In this document: one piece after another, positions 26,740-35,637 of the stretch
Layout of the letters: every line of letters begins with the position of its first letter
How positions within the stretch are numbered: position 1 is the stretch's first letter
Source: Caldifarciminota bacterium
GTDB lineage: Bacteria; Hydrothermota; Tepidihabitantia; Tepidihabitantales; Tepidihabitantaceae
Length of the DNA: 50,546 nucleotides
Assembly: GCA_020352555.1 (NCBI GenBank)
Contig: CP070680.1
Span: forward strand, 2,115,204 to 2,165,749
Reading direction: 5' to 3'
Translations under genes and position numbers: made by a program
Notes under the pieces: model-generated
What the model was told of the DNA's origin: nothing
Database searches by the model: none
The model's input: the letters and a program-made list of their open reading frames with translations, nothing else

Positions 26740-27455
26740 ATCCGCTCCAGCTCGGACAGCGCCGGCTGTCGGCAGGGTGATTCCTCGGCCCGCTGCCTCG
26801 TCGCTTGATGATAGCCACCCACACGAGCAGCAGGAACACCGGCAATGTCGTAGGTATCAGGCGCTGGCGCGCAGAGGCGAAGACCGTAGATTCGTACACT
26901 CCGTATGCCAACACTGCGACACCTAGCCCGGCAAAGGAAACAAGCGCTGCTCTGACCTCGGATCTGGATAACTTCGCCGCCCCGATGAAATAGCCCATCA
27001 GTACGCCACGCAGCGCGTGACCAGGGACCGCCAGCACCGCGAGCAGAGCTCGGTGCCTACGCCCGGTTCACCACATAGTAGATGTTTTCGAGCGTCGCGA
27101 AACCCAGTGCGACCACCACCGCGCACATGATCCCGTCGTAGGGCTCGTCGAACTCTCGCGCACGGCAGGCGTAGAGCCTGACCACCAGGAACTTCCAGCT
27201 TTCCTCGACCAGCCCCACTATCAGCAACGAACCAGCGAGCAGCCTGGCCAGGTCCGTAGTGCCGGACCGCCATCCTGCCCGGCGTTGGAGAAGGCCGAAC
27301 AAAGGACGGCACGTCGGCTATCGCTCCCAGCAGCGCGACGGTCAGCGGAAACCAGGAGACCCCGCGGTACTTGTCACGCAGTAGAAGAAAACGAGAAGCA
27401 GGCCACCGGGCGCGATCGCTAGTGCCGACATCGAAAACAGCACCAACTGACTCTA
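26740..27455 (-). pseudogene. Decayed PrsW-family intramembrane protease
   Basis: Fragments of a PrsW-type protein occur in order on the minus strand but in different frames. They are 'SALAIAPGGLLLVFFY', then 'RDKYRGVSWFPLTVALLGAI', then 'LLAGSLLIVGLVEESWKFLVVRLYACR', 'FDEPYDGIMCAVVVALGFATLENIYYV', then 'RHRALLAVLAVPGHALRGVL' and 'MGYFIGAA'. The EE..K, ATLEN and GHA motifs of the active site are still readable. At least three frameshifts separate the pieces, so no full-length protein can be made unless the sequence contains errors. PrsW-family proteases cleave membrane-bound regulatory proteins. Limits are approximate. Confidence 0.75.
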
Positions 27456-27543
27456 CGTGGACGACTCCGACCGGTCAAGATCAGAGTCAGTCTGATGCTC
27501 ACCGGACGCGACCGGATCGCTGCCCCGACTGTACGTTCGCCGA

Positions 27544-27571
27544 TTGACAGCAACCAGGCGCCCACTACGAT
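27544..27571 (+). promoter_or_regulatory. Promoter of mgtE (near-leaderless)
   Basis: TTGACA, 16-bp spacer, TACGAT, then 5 nt to GTG at 27577. The open frame extends through this promoter, so a longer start is misleading. Confidence 0.65.
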
Positions 27572-27576
27572 TGCCC

Positions 27577-28983
27577 GTGAACGCGCCGGATGAATCCCAG
27601 GACATCGGTCAGTTCGACCCGGTCGAACTTGCCCGCAGGATCTCCCAGCTGCTCGGGCAGTACCGGCCCGCCGAGTTGAGGGAACTCATCACCCCGCTGC
27701 ACCACACCGACATCGCAGAGGTCATCGATCGCCTGCCCACCCAGTCCAAGGGGCCGCTCTTCGACCTGCTCCGGGAGCACGATACCGACCTGGCCGCCGA
27801 CGTGCTGCTCGAACTGGACGAGGAGTCGGTGCGCGCCATCCTTGCCGACCTCGACCGTGAGGAACTCACCGACCTCGTCAAGGAAATGGAGTCAGACGAC
27901 GCCGCCGACGTCGTCGCCCGACTCGAGCAGGAAGAGCGAACAGGTGTCATTCGAGAGCTGCCCGAAGAGGACCGCGCCGAGGTTTCCGAGCTACTCAAGT
28001 ACCCAGATAGCAGCGCCGGCGGCAGAATGCGGATGGAGTTCGTCGCGCTGGACATCTCTGACAGCGTGGCACGGGCGATCGAGAGAATCCGACTCGCTAC
28101 GCCCCAGGAAGTCGAGCCGCCGGTCCTCTATGTCGTGGGCCCGGGTCGTTCCCTTGCCGGCTACGTCTCACTCCGCGACCTGCTCCGCAACCCGCTCGAC
28201 GCGCCTGTCCAGGGAATCATGAAGCCGATCCGGGCGTTCGGCCGGGTTCTCGACGACCAGGAAGCTATCGCGGACTTGGCGCGCAAGTACGACTTCTCGA
28301 CCGTGCCCGTTGTCGACACTGCGGGTCGGCTCGCAGGCATCGTCACCTCGGACGACATTCTCGACGTGGTCGTCGAAGAAGCCAGCGAGGACATCGCCAA
28401 ACTGGGTCAGACGATGGACCTCGAAGACGTCCTCGCCCCGGTTCGGAGCAGCGTCAGAGGACGGGTACCGTGGCTGCTTGTCAGCCTGTTGGGAGGACTG
28501 CTATCTTCTCTGGTCGTCCTGGCGTTCCGCAGCACACTCGAAGCAAAGATCGTCGTCGCCGCGTTCATGCCGATTGTGGCTGGCATGGGCGGCGCCGCTG
28601 GCAATCAGGCAACCAACATCGTGGTACGGGCGCTGGCGCTGGGCGAGGTGACGGCGCGGGATACCATGAGGCTTCTGTGGAAACAGGTTCGGGTGGGACT
28701 CGTTGCCGGTGCCGCTACCGGAGTGCTGGCCGGACTCCTGGCAGTGGCGGTCGCAGCGGTTCTCGGAGGTTCACCCCTACTCGGTTGTCTGGTTTTCCTC
28801 GCCATGCTTATGAACGTCACCATCGGCTCCACCGCAGGCGCGATGACGCCAATGATATTGGCCCGCATGCGCAGAGACCCGGCCCTAGCTTCGAGCCTCC
28901 TGCTTACCGCGACGACCGACATGGTCGGGCTGTTCATCCTGCTGGGTCTGGTTTCGCTTGCCCTCAGGCTGCTGCGGTGGTGA
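27577..28983 (+). CDS. mgtE: MgtE-type magnesium transporter
   Basis: The 468-residue protein has the helical MgtE N domain (about 15-135, with acidic repeats such as 'EMESDDAADVVARLEQEER'). A CBS pair follows (about 135-265, 'FSTVPVVDTAGRLAGIVTSDDIL'), then a linker helix and five transmembrane helices from about 295. The pore signatures 'GMGGAAGNQATNIVVRALA' and 'NVTIGSTAGAMTPM' are intact. Acidic N and CBS domains gate the channel by sensing cytosolic Mg. GTG 27577 was chosen because it follows the -10 box by 5 nt. No magnesium riboswitch can fit in such a short leader. Confidence 0.93.
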   Translation: MNAPDESQDIGQFDPVELARRISQLLGQYRPAELRELITPLHHTDIAEVIDRLPTQSKGPLFDLLREHDTDLAADVLLELDEESVRAILADLDREELTDLVKEMESDDAADVVARLEQEERTGVIRELPEEDRAEVSELLKYPDSSAGGRMRMEFVALDISDSVARAIERIRLATPQEVEPPVLYVVGPGRSLAGYVSLRDLLRNPLDAPVQGIMKPIRAFGRVLDDQEAIADLARKYDFSTVPVVDTAGRLAGIVTSDDILDVVVEEASEDIAKLGQTMDLEDVLAPVRSSVRGRVPWLLVSLLGGLLSSLVVLAFRSTLEAKIVVAAFMPIVAGMGGAAGNQATNIVVRALALGEVTARDTMRLLWKQVRVGLVAGAATGVLAGLLAVAVAAVLGGSPLLGCLVFLAMLMNVTIGSTAGAMTPMILARMRRDPALASSLLLTATTDMVGLFILLGLVSLALRLLRW

Positions 28984-28996
28984 TGCCCAATCAGGG

Positions 28997-29626
28997 CTAC
29001 ATTATCGGTTGGAGAATGTACACGGCCCGACGTGACTTGGACGCGAACCTCATGAGGTAGACCCGAAACGACAACAGCCCTGAATGCCTCAATTCAAGCC
29101 TGAGTCTGCCCTGACGAAGCCCGTATTCGCCGTCGTCGAGGATGAACGGCCGGTCAGCTGGGGGCGGAGCGCCGGCCGAAGGGTGAACCCTGCCCCTTCT
29201 GACGTAGCCGGCGTAGAGCATGCTCGCCGGCACTTCCCCTGCGTCGCTTGCGGCTACCGGCCAGCGGTTCTCGAGGAAGAGCTGAAGGTTGGACAGACGC
29301 AGTCGCAGGCAGTGCTCAGCGTGCTCAAGCAGGACTCGTCCCTGCCCTGCGCTTGCACGTCCGTAGGAATGTACAGTCGCCGCACCAGTCAGCCGCGGCG
29401 CCTGGTCCAGTCGAACAAGGCCCCGCCCAGCCTTTTTCGAGAACAACGCCAGCAGCGTCTCGGTCACGTCATCAACGGCAAGGTGCCGGGATAGCTCCGC
29501 GAGCACGGCATCCTTGTGCTGACTTGCCTCAAGCTTGAGCCTTCTCCTTCGCCCAAGCCTCAACAGCTCGTCCTTGGTCAAGGTTGCCAGTAGTGCGCGG
29601 GCCGGTTCGAGGATGACCTTCTTCAC
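28997..29626 (-). CDS. Hypothetical protein with SAP-like N-terminal helices
   Basis: The 209-residue product is not recognised as a whole. Residues 1-65 ('LLATLTKDELLRLGRRRRLKLEASQHKDAVLAELSRH') resemble SAP/Rho-N-like helical modules that bind nucleic acid. The remainder is Arg- and Leu-rich and may be partly degenerate. Support for a real gene is a promoter (TTGCCT, 16 bp, TATACT) ending 19 nt before the GTG, and convergence with mgtE only 13 bp away. Function unknown. Confidence 0.5.
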   Translation of the reverse strand: MKKVILEPARALLATLTKDELLRLGRRRRLKLEASQHKDAVLAELSRHLAVDDVTETLLALFSKKAGRGLVRLDQAPRLTGAATVHSYGRASAGQGRVLLEHAEHCLRLRLSNLQLFLENRWPVAASDAGEVPASMLYAGYVRRGRVHPSAGAPPPADRPFILDDGEYGLRQGRLRLELRHSGLLSFRVYLMRFASKSRRAVYILQPIM

Positions 29627-29645
29627 ATCAACGCCTGTCTGGCCG

Positions 29646-29673
29646 AGTATATGCCTGTGTCAGGACAAGGCAA
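29646..29673 (-). promoter_or_regulatory. Promoter of the SAP-like hypothetical gene
   Basis: TTGCCT, 16-bp spacer, TATACT on the minus strand; divergent from the chrA promoter. Confidence 0.5.
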
Positions 29674-29768
29674 GTGGCCTGATCTTGAACTGCTGCCTTC
29701 CTGAACCGCCTAGTGACGTCTCACGCTCCGCTTGTCACGCCGTCACCCGGCATGTGTTCCTGCACGGG

Positions 29769-29796
29769 TTGCAGCATGAACCTTCTGACCTAGAAT
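29769..29796 (+). promoter_or_regulatory. Promoter of chrA (leaderless)
   Basis: TTGCAG, 16-bp spacer, TAGAAT, then exactly 6 nt to GTG at 29803. Confidence 0.65.
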
Positions 29797-29802
29797 TGCC
29801 CG

Positions 29803-30972
29803 GTGTCGGACCACGGAGTCCGTCCTTCGCTTTGGCGGATGGCCGTCGCTTTCGCCAGAATCGGGACGATCGGCTTTGGTGGCGGCGCAGGCATGCTGGC
29901 TCTGATTCGCCAAGAGCTGGTCAGGAAGAAACGCTGGATAGACGACGACCAGCTTGGGGTCGCCGTTGCGATGGGACAGATGCTGCCCGGTCCGTTCGTG
30001 TCAAACTATGCCGAATACATCGGGCACGAACTACACCGGACCCGGGGCATGCTGGTGGCTGTCGTGGCTCTGCTCATGCCTTCATTCGTTCTGATGTGCG
30101 TCCTCAGCCTTCTCTACGGACGCTACGGCTCGGTGCCTGTCGTGGCACGCACTTTCGCCGGGGTCCAGCCGGTGGTCGCCGGCATCCTTGCGTGGGCAAC
30201 TTGGAACATCGGTCGGGCGCATATCTCGGGCTGGAAGCCGGCATTAGTCGCCGCGCTGGCGTTCGGAGCCCTGCTGCTCAAGGTCGACGTCCTGCTCGTC
30301 ATCCCCGGCTGCGGCCTGCTGGGCATATTGCTGACCGGCGCGTGGCGAAGCCTGAAGCCCCCACGCGCCGCCGCGCTCCTCGTCCCGCCGTTCCTGCTGC
30401 CGCTTGCGGTTGAGGCCGGTCGGTCGGACCCACCGTCCTTCCTCGCCCGGCTGGCCGAGTTGGGCTGGGTATTCCTCAAAATCGGCACGATAATCTTCGG
30501 GGGCGGGTTCGCCGCGATACCGTTCCTGCAGCACGAGGTGGTCGATGTCCGGCACTGGCTGACGGCAAGGGAGTTCATCGACGGTGTCGCGCTCGGTCAG
30601 ATGACCCCTGGACCGGTGGCGATCATGGCGACCTATATCGGCTTTCGCGTACTCGGACTGCCCGGCGCACTGGTATCGACCGTGGCAGTATTCCTGCCTT
30701 CGTTCTTCCTGCTGCTCGGTCTCACCCACGTCTACCGCAGGGTCAAAGATAGTCCCTTGGTCCGAGGGTTCCTGTCCGGCGTCATGCCCGCGGTCTGCGG
30801 CATGCTGCTGTCAGCTACTGTCTTCATTGCGCGCAATGCGGTGGCCGGGCCTGCGACCGGGATCATGGCTGTGCTGGCCCTGGCGATGCTGCTGCGCTTC
30901 CGTGCCGATCCGGTATGGCTGGTGCTCGGAGGTGGCGCGGTCGGGCTGGTCCTGCCAGTTTCCCAGGTTTGA
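29803..30972 (+). CDS. chrA: Bidomain chromate transporter (CHR family)
   Basis: The 389-residue membrane protein has two homologous CHR halves. Each opens with 'GTIGFGGG' or 'GTIIFGGG', then 'E.V....W' and 'GQMLPGPF' or 'GQMTPGPVAIMATYIGF'. About ten to twelve hydrophobic segments are present. CHR proteins are assigned to chromate or sulfate export driven by the proton gradient; many family members are not shown to confer resistance, so the substrate is uncertain. It is transcribed alone from a leaderless promoter, and its stop overlaps the promoter region of the next gene. Confidence 0.88.
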   Translation: MSDHGVRPSLWRMAVAFARIGTIGFGGGAGMLALIRQELVRKKRWIDDDQLGVAVAMGQMLPGPFVSNYAEYIGHELHRTRGMLVAVVALLMPSFVLMCVLSLLYGRYGSVPVVARTFAGVQPVVAGILAWATWNIGRAHISGWKPALVAALAFGALLLKVDVLLVIPGCGLLGILLTGAWRSLKPPRAAALLVPPFLLPLAVEAGRSDPPSFLARLAELGWVFLKIGTIIFGGGFAAIPFLQHEVVDVRHWLTAREFIDGVALGQMTPGPVAIMATYIGFRVLGLPGALVSTVAVFLPSFFLLLGLTHVYRRVKDSPLVRGFLSGVMPAVCGMLLSATVFIARNAVAGPATGIMAVLALAMLLRFRADPVWLVLGGGAVGLVLPVSQV

Positions 30973-31000
30973 TTGACTGCCGAACGCGAAACTCTATGAT
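30973..31000 (+). promoter_or_regulatory. Promoter of the C25 peptidase gene (leaderless)
   Basis: TTGACT, 16-bp spacer, TATGAT, then exactly 6 nt to GTG at 31007; it starts at the chrA stop codon. Confidence 0.7.
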
Positions 31001-31006
31001 TACGCC

Positions 31007-34000
31007 GTGCGCCTGAAAATCGGGATTGCTTTGGTCGCCCTTCTTTTCTGCCTGATTTCAGCCGGAGAGCAACTTGCCGGTGCCCTGCCGGGCCGGACAT
31101 CGACGCCCGACAGCCGGATCGCGGTCACCAGGGCCGACGAAAGGGGCGTTGCATTCACCTTTCGCTACGGAGGACTGAGCGTTTCGGAGTCCCCGGACGG
31201 CTCGGTCGTGAAGGTCGCCGGGGCTCAATCGCTTGCCGCGCCGGGCGAGCCGGACCTCCCGTCCAGTATCGTGCTGGTCGGTATTCCCCAGGCGGGTGAC
31301 ATCCGGCTGAGCGTGACCGTAGGAATGACCTGGACCACAAAGATGGCCGCGGTCCGGCCTGCACCTGGCTACGCCCCGACTGTGCCGTCTGTTGGCCTTG
31401 ACCGAGCAACGCAGCGTGCCGCCGCCGAACTGGTCGCAATCGAGAACCTGAGGGGCCTGCGCGTCGCCCGCATCCGCCTCAACCCGGTTAGCTACGACCC
31501 GTCGGCAGGCGTTCTGACGTTTTCGGAGCGGCTCGACGTTTCGATCACCTTCGCCAGACGACCGGTAAAGTCCACGAGGCGGGACCCGCTTGTCGACGCC
31601 CTTTCCCAGACCCTGGTCAACGGCGACGTGGCTGCCTCATGGCTTGCGCCGACGCCCGAGGACACTGTCCGGTTCTTCGACCGGCACGACGTCTGGTACA
31701 AGGTCGTCACCGAGACGACCGGCGTATATGGTATCCACGGCTCAGACCTGACCTCGGCCGGTGTCAATGTCGCCAGCATCGATCCAACCACATTCCGTCT
31801 CTATTCGATAGGACCGCACAAGACCAATGAAGACTACCCTGACACCATGGTCGAGGTGCCGGTGCATGTGGAAGGCGAGGACGACCGTTCATTCGACGCC
31901 AACGACTTCATCGCCTTCTACGCGGAATCCCCTGCCCGCTGGGACAGCGTCCAGTCAAAGTGGCTGTCGAACCCGTTCACGCACCGTTCCTGCTACTGGC
32001 TGACTTGGGGCGACGGCCAAGGACTCAGGTTCGAGACCACATCCGGTGCCGGCGCATCCGCGCCAGCGACCACAGCCAGGAACCACGTCCATCTGGAGTT
32101 GGAGCGCTTGTCACCAGCCAGGTCAGGCCTGCTCTGGCTCTGGCGCAACCATATCAAACAGCAGGGACTGCCGGCCGACAGCTTCGCAGTCGCCGTCAAG
32201 CTGCCGCACCGACGCTCGATCGACACGCTCCGAATCAGGTTCTACGCCCGCACCGGCACGAACCTACTCCGGGTCTATCTCAACGGCCACCTGCTCGACA
32301 CAATCCGCTTCATCGGCTCCAACTCCGGCCCGCCACCTGCTACCCTCGTAATTGGCGGCATCCCGCCCGAAGCGATCGGAACTCGAGACCTCGACTCGCT
32401 CACGTTCGAGGTGTATGGCGACCCGGAGATGGACGTCTTCCTCGACTACATCGAAGCACTGTATGTCGAGGGGCTCGAAGTCTCTCCTGACGCACCCGAA
32501 CTCCATTTCTCGACCACGGAATCCGGGAGTTTCGAGTTTTCGGTGGCCGGTGCCGCGACCGACGCACTGCTGCTGGAAGTAACAGATCCCTGGGCTCCCA
32601 AACGAATCGTGGATGTCGGGACTTCAGGGAATTCCCTGACCGCCAAGGTCGAGGCAAGAGGCATGAATGAGTACCTGTGCGCCCTGAAGTCGGGGCTTCG
32701 CAAACCGGTCTCGATCGCTCGCCGGACACCCGGTCGCTTGCGCCGGAGCACTGAGCACGTGCACTACTATATCATCACTCCGGATGAGTTTGTGCCCGCT
32801 GCGAAGCTGCTTGCCCGCTACCGACAGGACAACATCGCCGGCATCGACGGCGCCATTGTAGACGTCGCACCACTGTCCGAGATCTACGATGATTACGGGT
32901 TCGGCGTCGAAGAACCCGGGGCGATCAGGAAGTTCCTCTCCAGAAAGCAGCCAGAGTACGGCCTCCTGGCCGGCGACGCAACATACGACTACAAGAACAA
33001 TCTCGGCGTTGAGCGTCCGCCATATGTGCCAGCCTATGAGGTTGGCTACGACATCGACCCCGAGGTCTACGGGTCAATCGCCAAGGCGCAAGATGCATGG
33101 TACGCGGACTTCGACGGCAGCGGCAACAGCCCGGATATGGCAATCGGCCGTGTCACATGCCGCTCACGACAGGAGCTGCGCCGGTTCCTGGACAAGCTCC
33201 GGACCTACGAGACCCAGACACTCGGGTTCTGGGCCAAGCGGTTTCTGCTTCTGGCCGACGATGAATGGCTGGGCACCGTCGGTGAGCGCGACCCGATCGG
33301 CTTTGCCCACATCGGTGGGTGCGAGAACGTCATCCTCCACACCCGCGGCCTGCTCGACCCGGTAAAGATCTACCTGACCGAGCACCCGTTCACCGGGGTC
33401 AATGACAAAGCAGCGGCAAGGCTCGCGCTGTTCGACGCGCTACGTGACGGCGCGCTGCTGTGGTGCTTCTTCGGCCACGGCGCCGGCTTCCGGCTCTGCC
33501 ACGAAAGAGCCCTTGACATTGCTGATGTGCCCCAGGTCGAAGGCGGGACGCACAACCCCGTAGCCTTTTTCGGGTCATGTGGCGTCGGCCGCTTCGAGGA
33601 CACCAAGACCGAGTGCATCGCCGAGGAGCTGGTGCGCAAGGACCAAGGCTGTATCGCGACCTCCGGGGCGACCAAGGCAACTACCCCGGGCGGCAACGAG
33701 TTCTTCGCGCAGCAGATGTTCCGGTTCCTGGTCGACAATCCCGAACTCCCGCTCGGTCCCGCCTTCCTCCAGGCCCAAGCGACCGCAAACCCGCTGTACC
33801 ACCTGTTCGGCGACCCGGCCACCAGAGTTCGGCTTCCTGCCCCCGGCATTCAGCCTGTCGTTTCCCCGGACACTTTCTATCCAGGAGGCATCACGGGCGT
33901 GTCCGACTCAGTACCTGTCGAGTCTGGACGGTACGAGGTCGTGGTGCAGGAGTCAAAGCTGTACCGGAGCTACTACTCCGAAGCAGGCCGGACTCAGTAC

Positions 34001-34921
34001 ACGTTGCCCGGGTACCTGGTGCACAACTCCACAGGCGACTTCAGCAACTCGAACGCCTCTGTGTCTTTCACCTTTCCGTCAATCGACTATCCTGACACGG
34101 TCGTGGTCCCAAACGGCAGCTACGTCCGCCTCCCTGGGACCGGAGTGGCCAGCTTCCTGTGCTGGCAGGATGGCGGGTCAGGCCCGGGCAGTGTTGGCTA
34201 TTCGAGCAGGATCGACACGGTCACACTGGGTGAGCGCGTGTCGAACCAGGACCATACACCTCCGACTGTCATCCCATACGCGGAGCGACGCAGGCTCAGC
34301 CCTGCTGATACCGTCGAGGTCCCGGAGAACTTCACGCTCAAGTGTGTGGTCGAGGACGAATCCGGAATCCTGCTGGCCCCGGTTGATTCTGGACCCGGCG
34401 TCTACATCGGCAGCGACTTCTCCGACCGCATCGCTCTAGGCCGGTACTTCGGCTACGACCACAACTCGACTTCCAGGGGCAGCTTCAGCTACGGGGTGGA
34501 AGTGGACGCCGACCAAATTGTCGACTCGATCACAATAGACGTTGCCGACAACCTCCGCAACCGACGCTACGAGACCTACTACATACGACCGATCCGGGAT
34601 GACATGCTGCAGATCGACTCCTGCCTGGTGTACCCAAACCCGACCGTAGGGAGAGCCAAATTCACCTTCCAGCTCACCCGGCCAGCCTTCGTTGTGGCGA
34701 AGATATACACCATCTCTGGCCGGCTCGTCCGCGAGCTGCCAGCCCAGCCCTGCTTCTTCGGGTACAACGAGATCGAGTGGGAAGGCTACGACCGCAGCGG
34801 CCTGCCGCTTGCCAACGGCATCTACCTCTACAAGCTGGAAGCCAGAAGCAGCGAGGCGGTCAGCGGTCTTACCCAGGACTTCTCGGCCAGCTGCCGGGAC
34901 AAGTTCATAGTCCACCGCTGA
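31007..34921 (+). CDS. Gingipain-type (C25) cysteine peptidase, PorU-like candidate sortase
   Basis: The 1304-residue protein has a signal peptide (about 1-27) and a large N-terminal beta-rich region. A C25 peptidase domain lies at about 580-945. The catalytic dyad is readable as 'FFGHGAGF' (His 824) and 'FFGSCGVGRF' (Cys 858), 34 residues apart as in gingipains. 'LLAGDATYDYKNNLG', 'DMAIGRVTCRS' and 'HLFGDPATRVRLP' are also as in PorU and gingipains. The C-terminus carries a FlgD-like/type A sorting module ('YPNPTVGRAKFTF', 'IYTISGRLVREL', 'GYDRSGLPLANGIYLYKLEA'). Size and layout fit PorU, the type IX secretion sortase that removes C-terminal signals. Many tail-bearing proteins in this window could be its substrates (inference). 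Secreted protease is the alternative. Confidence 0.85.
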   Translation: MRLKIGIALVALLFCLISAGEQLAGALPGRTSTPDSRIAVTRADERGVAFTFRYGGLSVSESPDGSVVKVAGAQSLAAPGEPDLPSSIVLVGIPQAGDIRLSVTVGMTWTTKMAAVRPAPGYAPTVPSVGLDRATQRAAAELVAIENLRGLRVARIRLNPVSYDPSAGVLTFSERLDVSITFARRPVKSTRRDPLVDALSQTLVNGDVAASWLAPTPEDTVRFFDRHDVWYKVVTETTGVYGIHGSDLTSAGVNVASIDPTTFRLYSIGPHKTNEDYPDTMVEVPVHVEGEDDRSFDANDFIAFYAESPARWDSVQSKWLSNPFTHRSCYWLTWGDGQGLRFETTSGAGASAPATTARNHVHLELERLSPARSGLLWLWRNHIKQQGLPADSFAVAVKLPHRRSIDTLRIRFYARTGTNLLRVYLNGHLLDTIRFIGSNSGPPPATLVIGGIPPEAIGTRDLDSLTFEVYGDPEMDVFLDYIEALYVEGLEVSPDAPELHFSTTESGSFEFSVAGAATDALLLEVTDPWAPKRIVDVGTSGNSLTAKVEARGMNEYLCALKSGLRKPVSIARRTPGRLRRSTEHVHYYIITPDEFVPAAKLLARYRQDNIAGIDGAIVDVAPLSEIYDDYGFGVEEPGAIRKFLSRKQPEYGLLAGDATYDYKNNLGVERPPYVPAYEVGYDIDPEVYGSIAKAQDAWYADFDGSGNSPDMAIGRVTCRSRQELRRFLDKLRTYETQTLGFWAKRFLLLADDEWLGTVGERDPIGFAHIGGCENVILHTRGLLDPVKIYLTEHPFTGVNDKAAARLALFDALRDGALLWCFFGHGAGFRLCHERALDIADVPQVEGGTHNPVAFFGSCGVGRFEDTKTECIAEELVRKDQGCIATSGATKATTPGGNEFFAQQMFRFLVDNPELPLGPAFLQAQATANPLYHLFGDPATRVRLPAPGIQPVVSPDTFYPGGITGVSDSVPVESGRYEVVVQESKLYRSYYSEAGRTQYTLPGYLVHNSTGDFSNSNASVSFTFPSIDYPDTVVVPNGSYVRLPGTGVASFLCWQDGGSGPGSVGYSSRIDTVTLGERVSNQDHTPPTVIPYAERRRLSPADTVEVPENFTLKCVVEDESGILLAPVDSGPGVYIGSDFSDRIALGRYFGYDHNSTSRGSFSYGVEVDADQIVDSITIDVADNLRNRRYETYYIRPIRDDMLQIDSCLVYPNPTVGRAKFTFQLTRPAFVVAKIYTISGRLVRELPAQPCFFGYNEIEWEGYDRSGLPLANGIYLYKLEARSSEAVSGLTQDFSASCRDKFIVHR

Positions 34922-34953
34922 GCGGCCAGGACATCCCCGTGGCACAAAAGCGT

Positions 34954-34999
34954 CCCGGGCGGTCGCGTCATGCACCCTCTACTCGGCGCGCCGCCCGGG
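34954..34999 (+). terminator. Weak terminator candidate after the C25 peptidase gene
   Basis: CCCGGGCGG (34954-34962) and CCGCCCGGG (34991-34999) are perfect 9-bp inverted arms with a 28-nt loop. No T-run follows. Confidence 0.3.
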
Positions 35000-35040
35000 T
35001 CCATGTAAGGCCTGCCGAAGATACGACAGACCCGCGGGCC

Positions 35041-35232
35041 CTAGTTGTCCAAGACCCTCTTGCCGAGGTCCTCGACTTTCACGATCTGAATGACTCTCGG
35101 GACGTCGACATGCCCTTCCTGTCGGTACTCTGGGAGTCGTCGAGGCGCGGGCCTAGGTTCGCCGAGATCAGGCTCTGACCCGTCCGACGGGACGAACACC
35201 AGAGCGTTACCAAGCCATCGCAATCTCGCCAT
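35041..35232 (-). CDS. Possible small protein of unknown function
   Basis: This 63-residue open frame starts with ATG preceded by GGAGG at good spacing. The sequence ('VIQIVKVEDLGKRVLDN' at the end) has a plausible amphipathic C-terminus but no recognised motif. No promoter of the usual type was found. It could be chance in GC-rich DNA. Confidence 0.3.
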   Translation of the reverse strand: MARLRWLGNALVFVPSDGSEPDLGEPRPAPRRLPEYRQEGHVDVPRVIQIVKVEDLGKRVLDN

Positions 35233-35268
35233 CTCGCCTCCATCTCAGTCTGACGCATCGCATTCGTG

Positions 35269-35456
35269 CCCCGGGCAGAGGCACTTGGTCCCCTGTTCCC
35301 TTGTGCCGCTGCCCGGGACTGGACCGCTGATCGGGTTTCCAGCTAGTCCATCACCAGCACCCTGCTCGCTGGCAGGGTGCCATCTGCCTCTGCCTGAATC
35401 AAACGGCCCCGTGCAGAGGCACGACCCTGGACGATCGGGAGTTGCCTCTGCCGGGG
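35269..35456. repeat. Inverted copies of a GGCAGAGGCA-type motif
   Basis: CCCCGGGCAGAGGCA (35269-35283) and TGCCTCTGCCGGGG (35443-35456) are inverted arms differing by one inserted base. Between them lie a further TGCCTCTGCC-like copy (near 35385) and a TGCAGAGGCAC copy (near 35412). They look like fragments of a small dispersed element. Confidence 0.4.
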
Positions 35457-35574
35457 CGTAAGACGCGGACCCTGTAGTCGACATCCGCTTTGTCACAGGT
35501 TGGGCTGCAGGCAGCCATGACTGCAGCCCGGTAGGGTTCGATCCGCAGCCAGTTGTTGCGGTTGTCTGTGACAG

Positions 35575-35637
35575 GGTCCGGTTCAATCCTTGGACTTGGC
35601 GCATCGGGCCGACCCGGCCCGCAACAGAAACCGGACC
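35575..35637. other. Nested hairpin, possible structured RNA or element end
   Basis: Outer arms GGTCCGGTT (35575-35583) and AACCGGACC (35629-35637) enclose an inner stem CGGGCC (35605-35610) / GGCCCG (35616-35621). No promoter or T-run was found next to it. Confidence 0.3.

Noticed and set aside
26740..27455. Programmed frameshifting in the PrsW-like gene
   Set aside because: Several separate frame changes, none at a clear slippery site; decay or sequence error is simpler.
27541..27577. Possible magnesium riboswitch ahead of mgtE
   Set aside because: The promoter -10 box ends 5 nt before the start codon, so there is no leader.
35525..35560. GGTTCGATCC resembling a tRNA T arm
   Set aside because: The flanking bases do not form a 5-bp stem, and no acceptor, D or anticodon arm can be folded around it.
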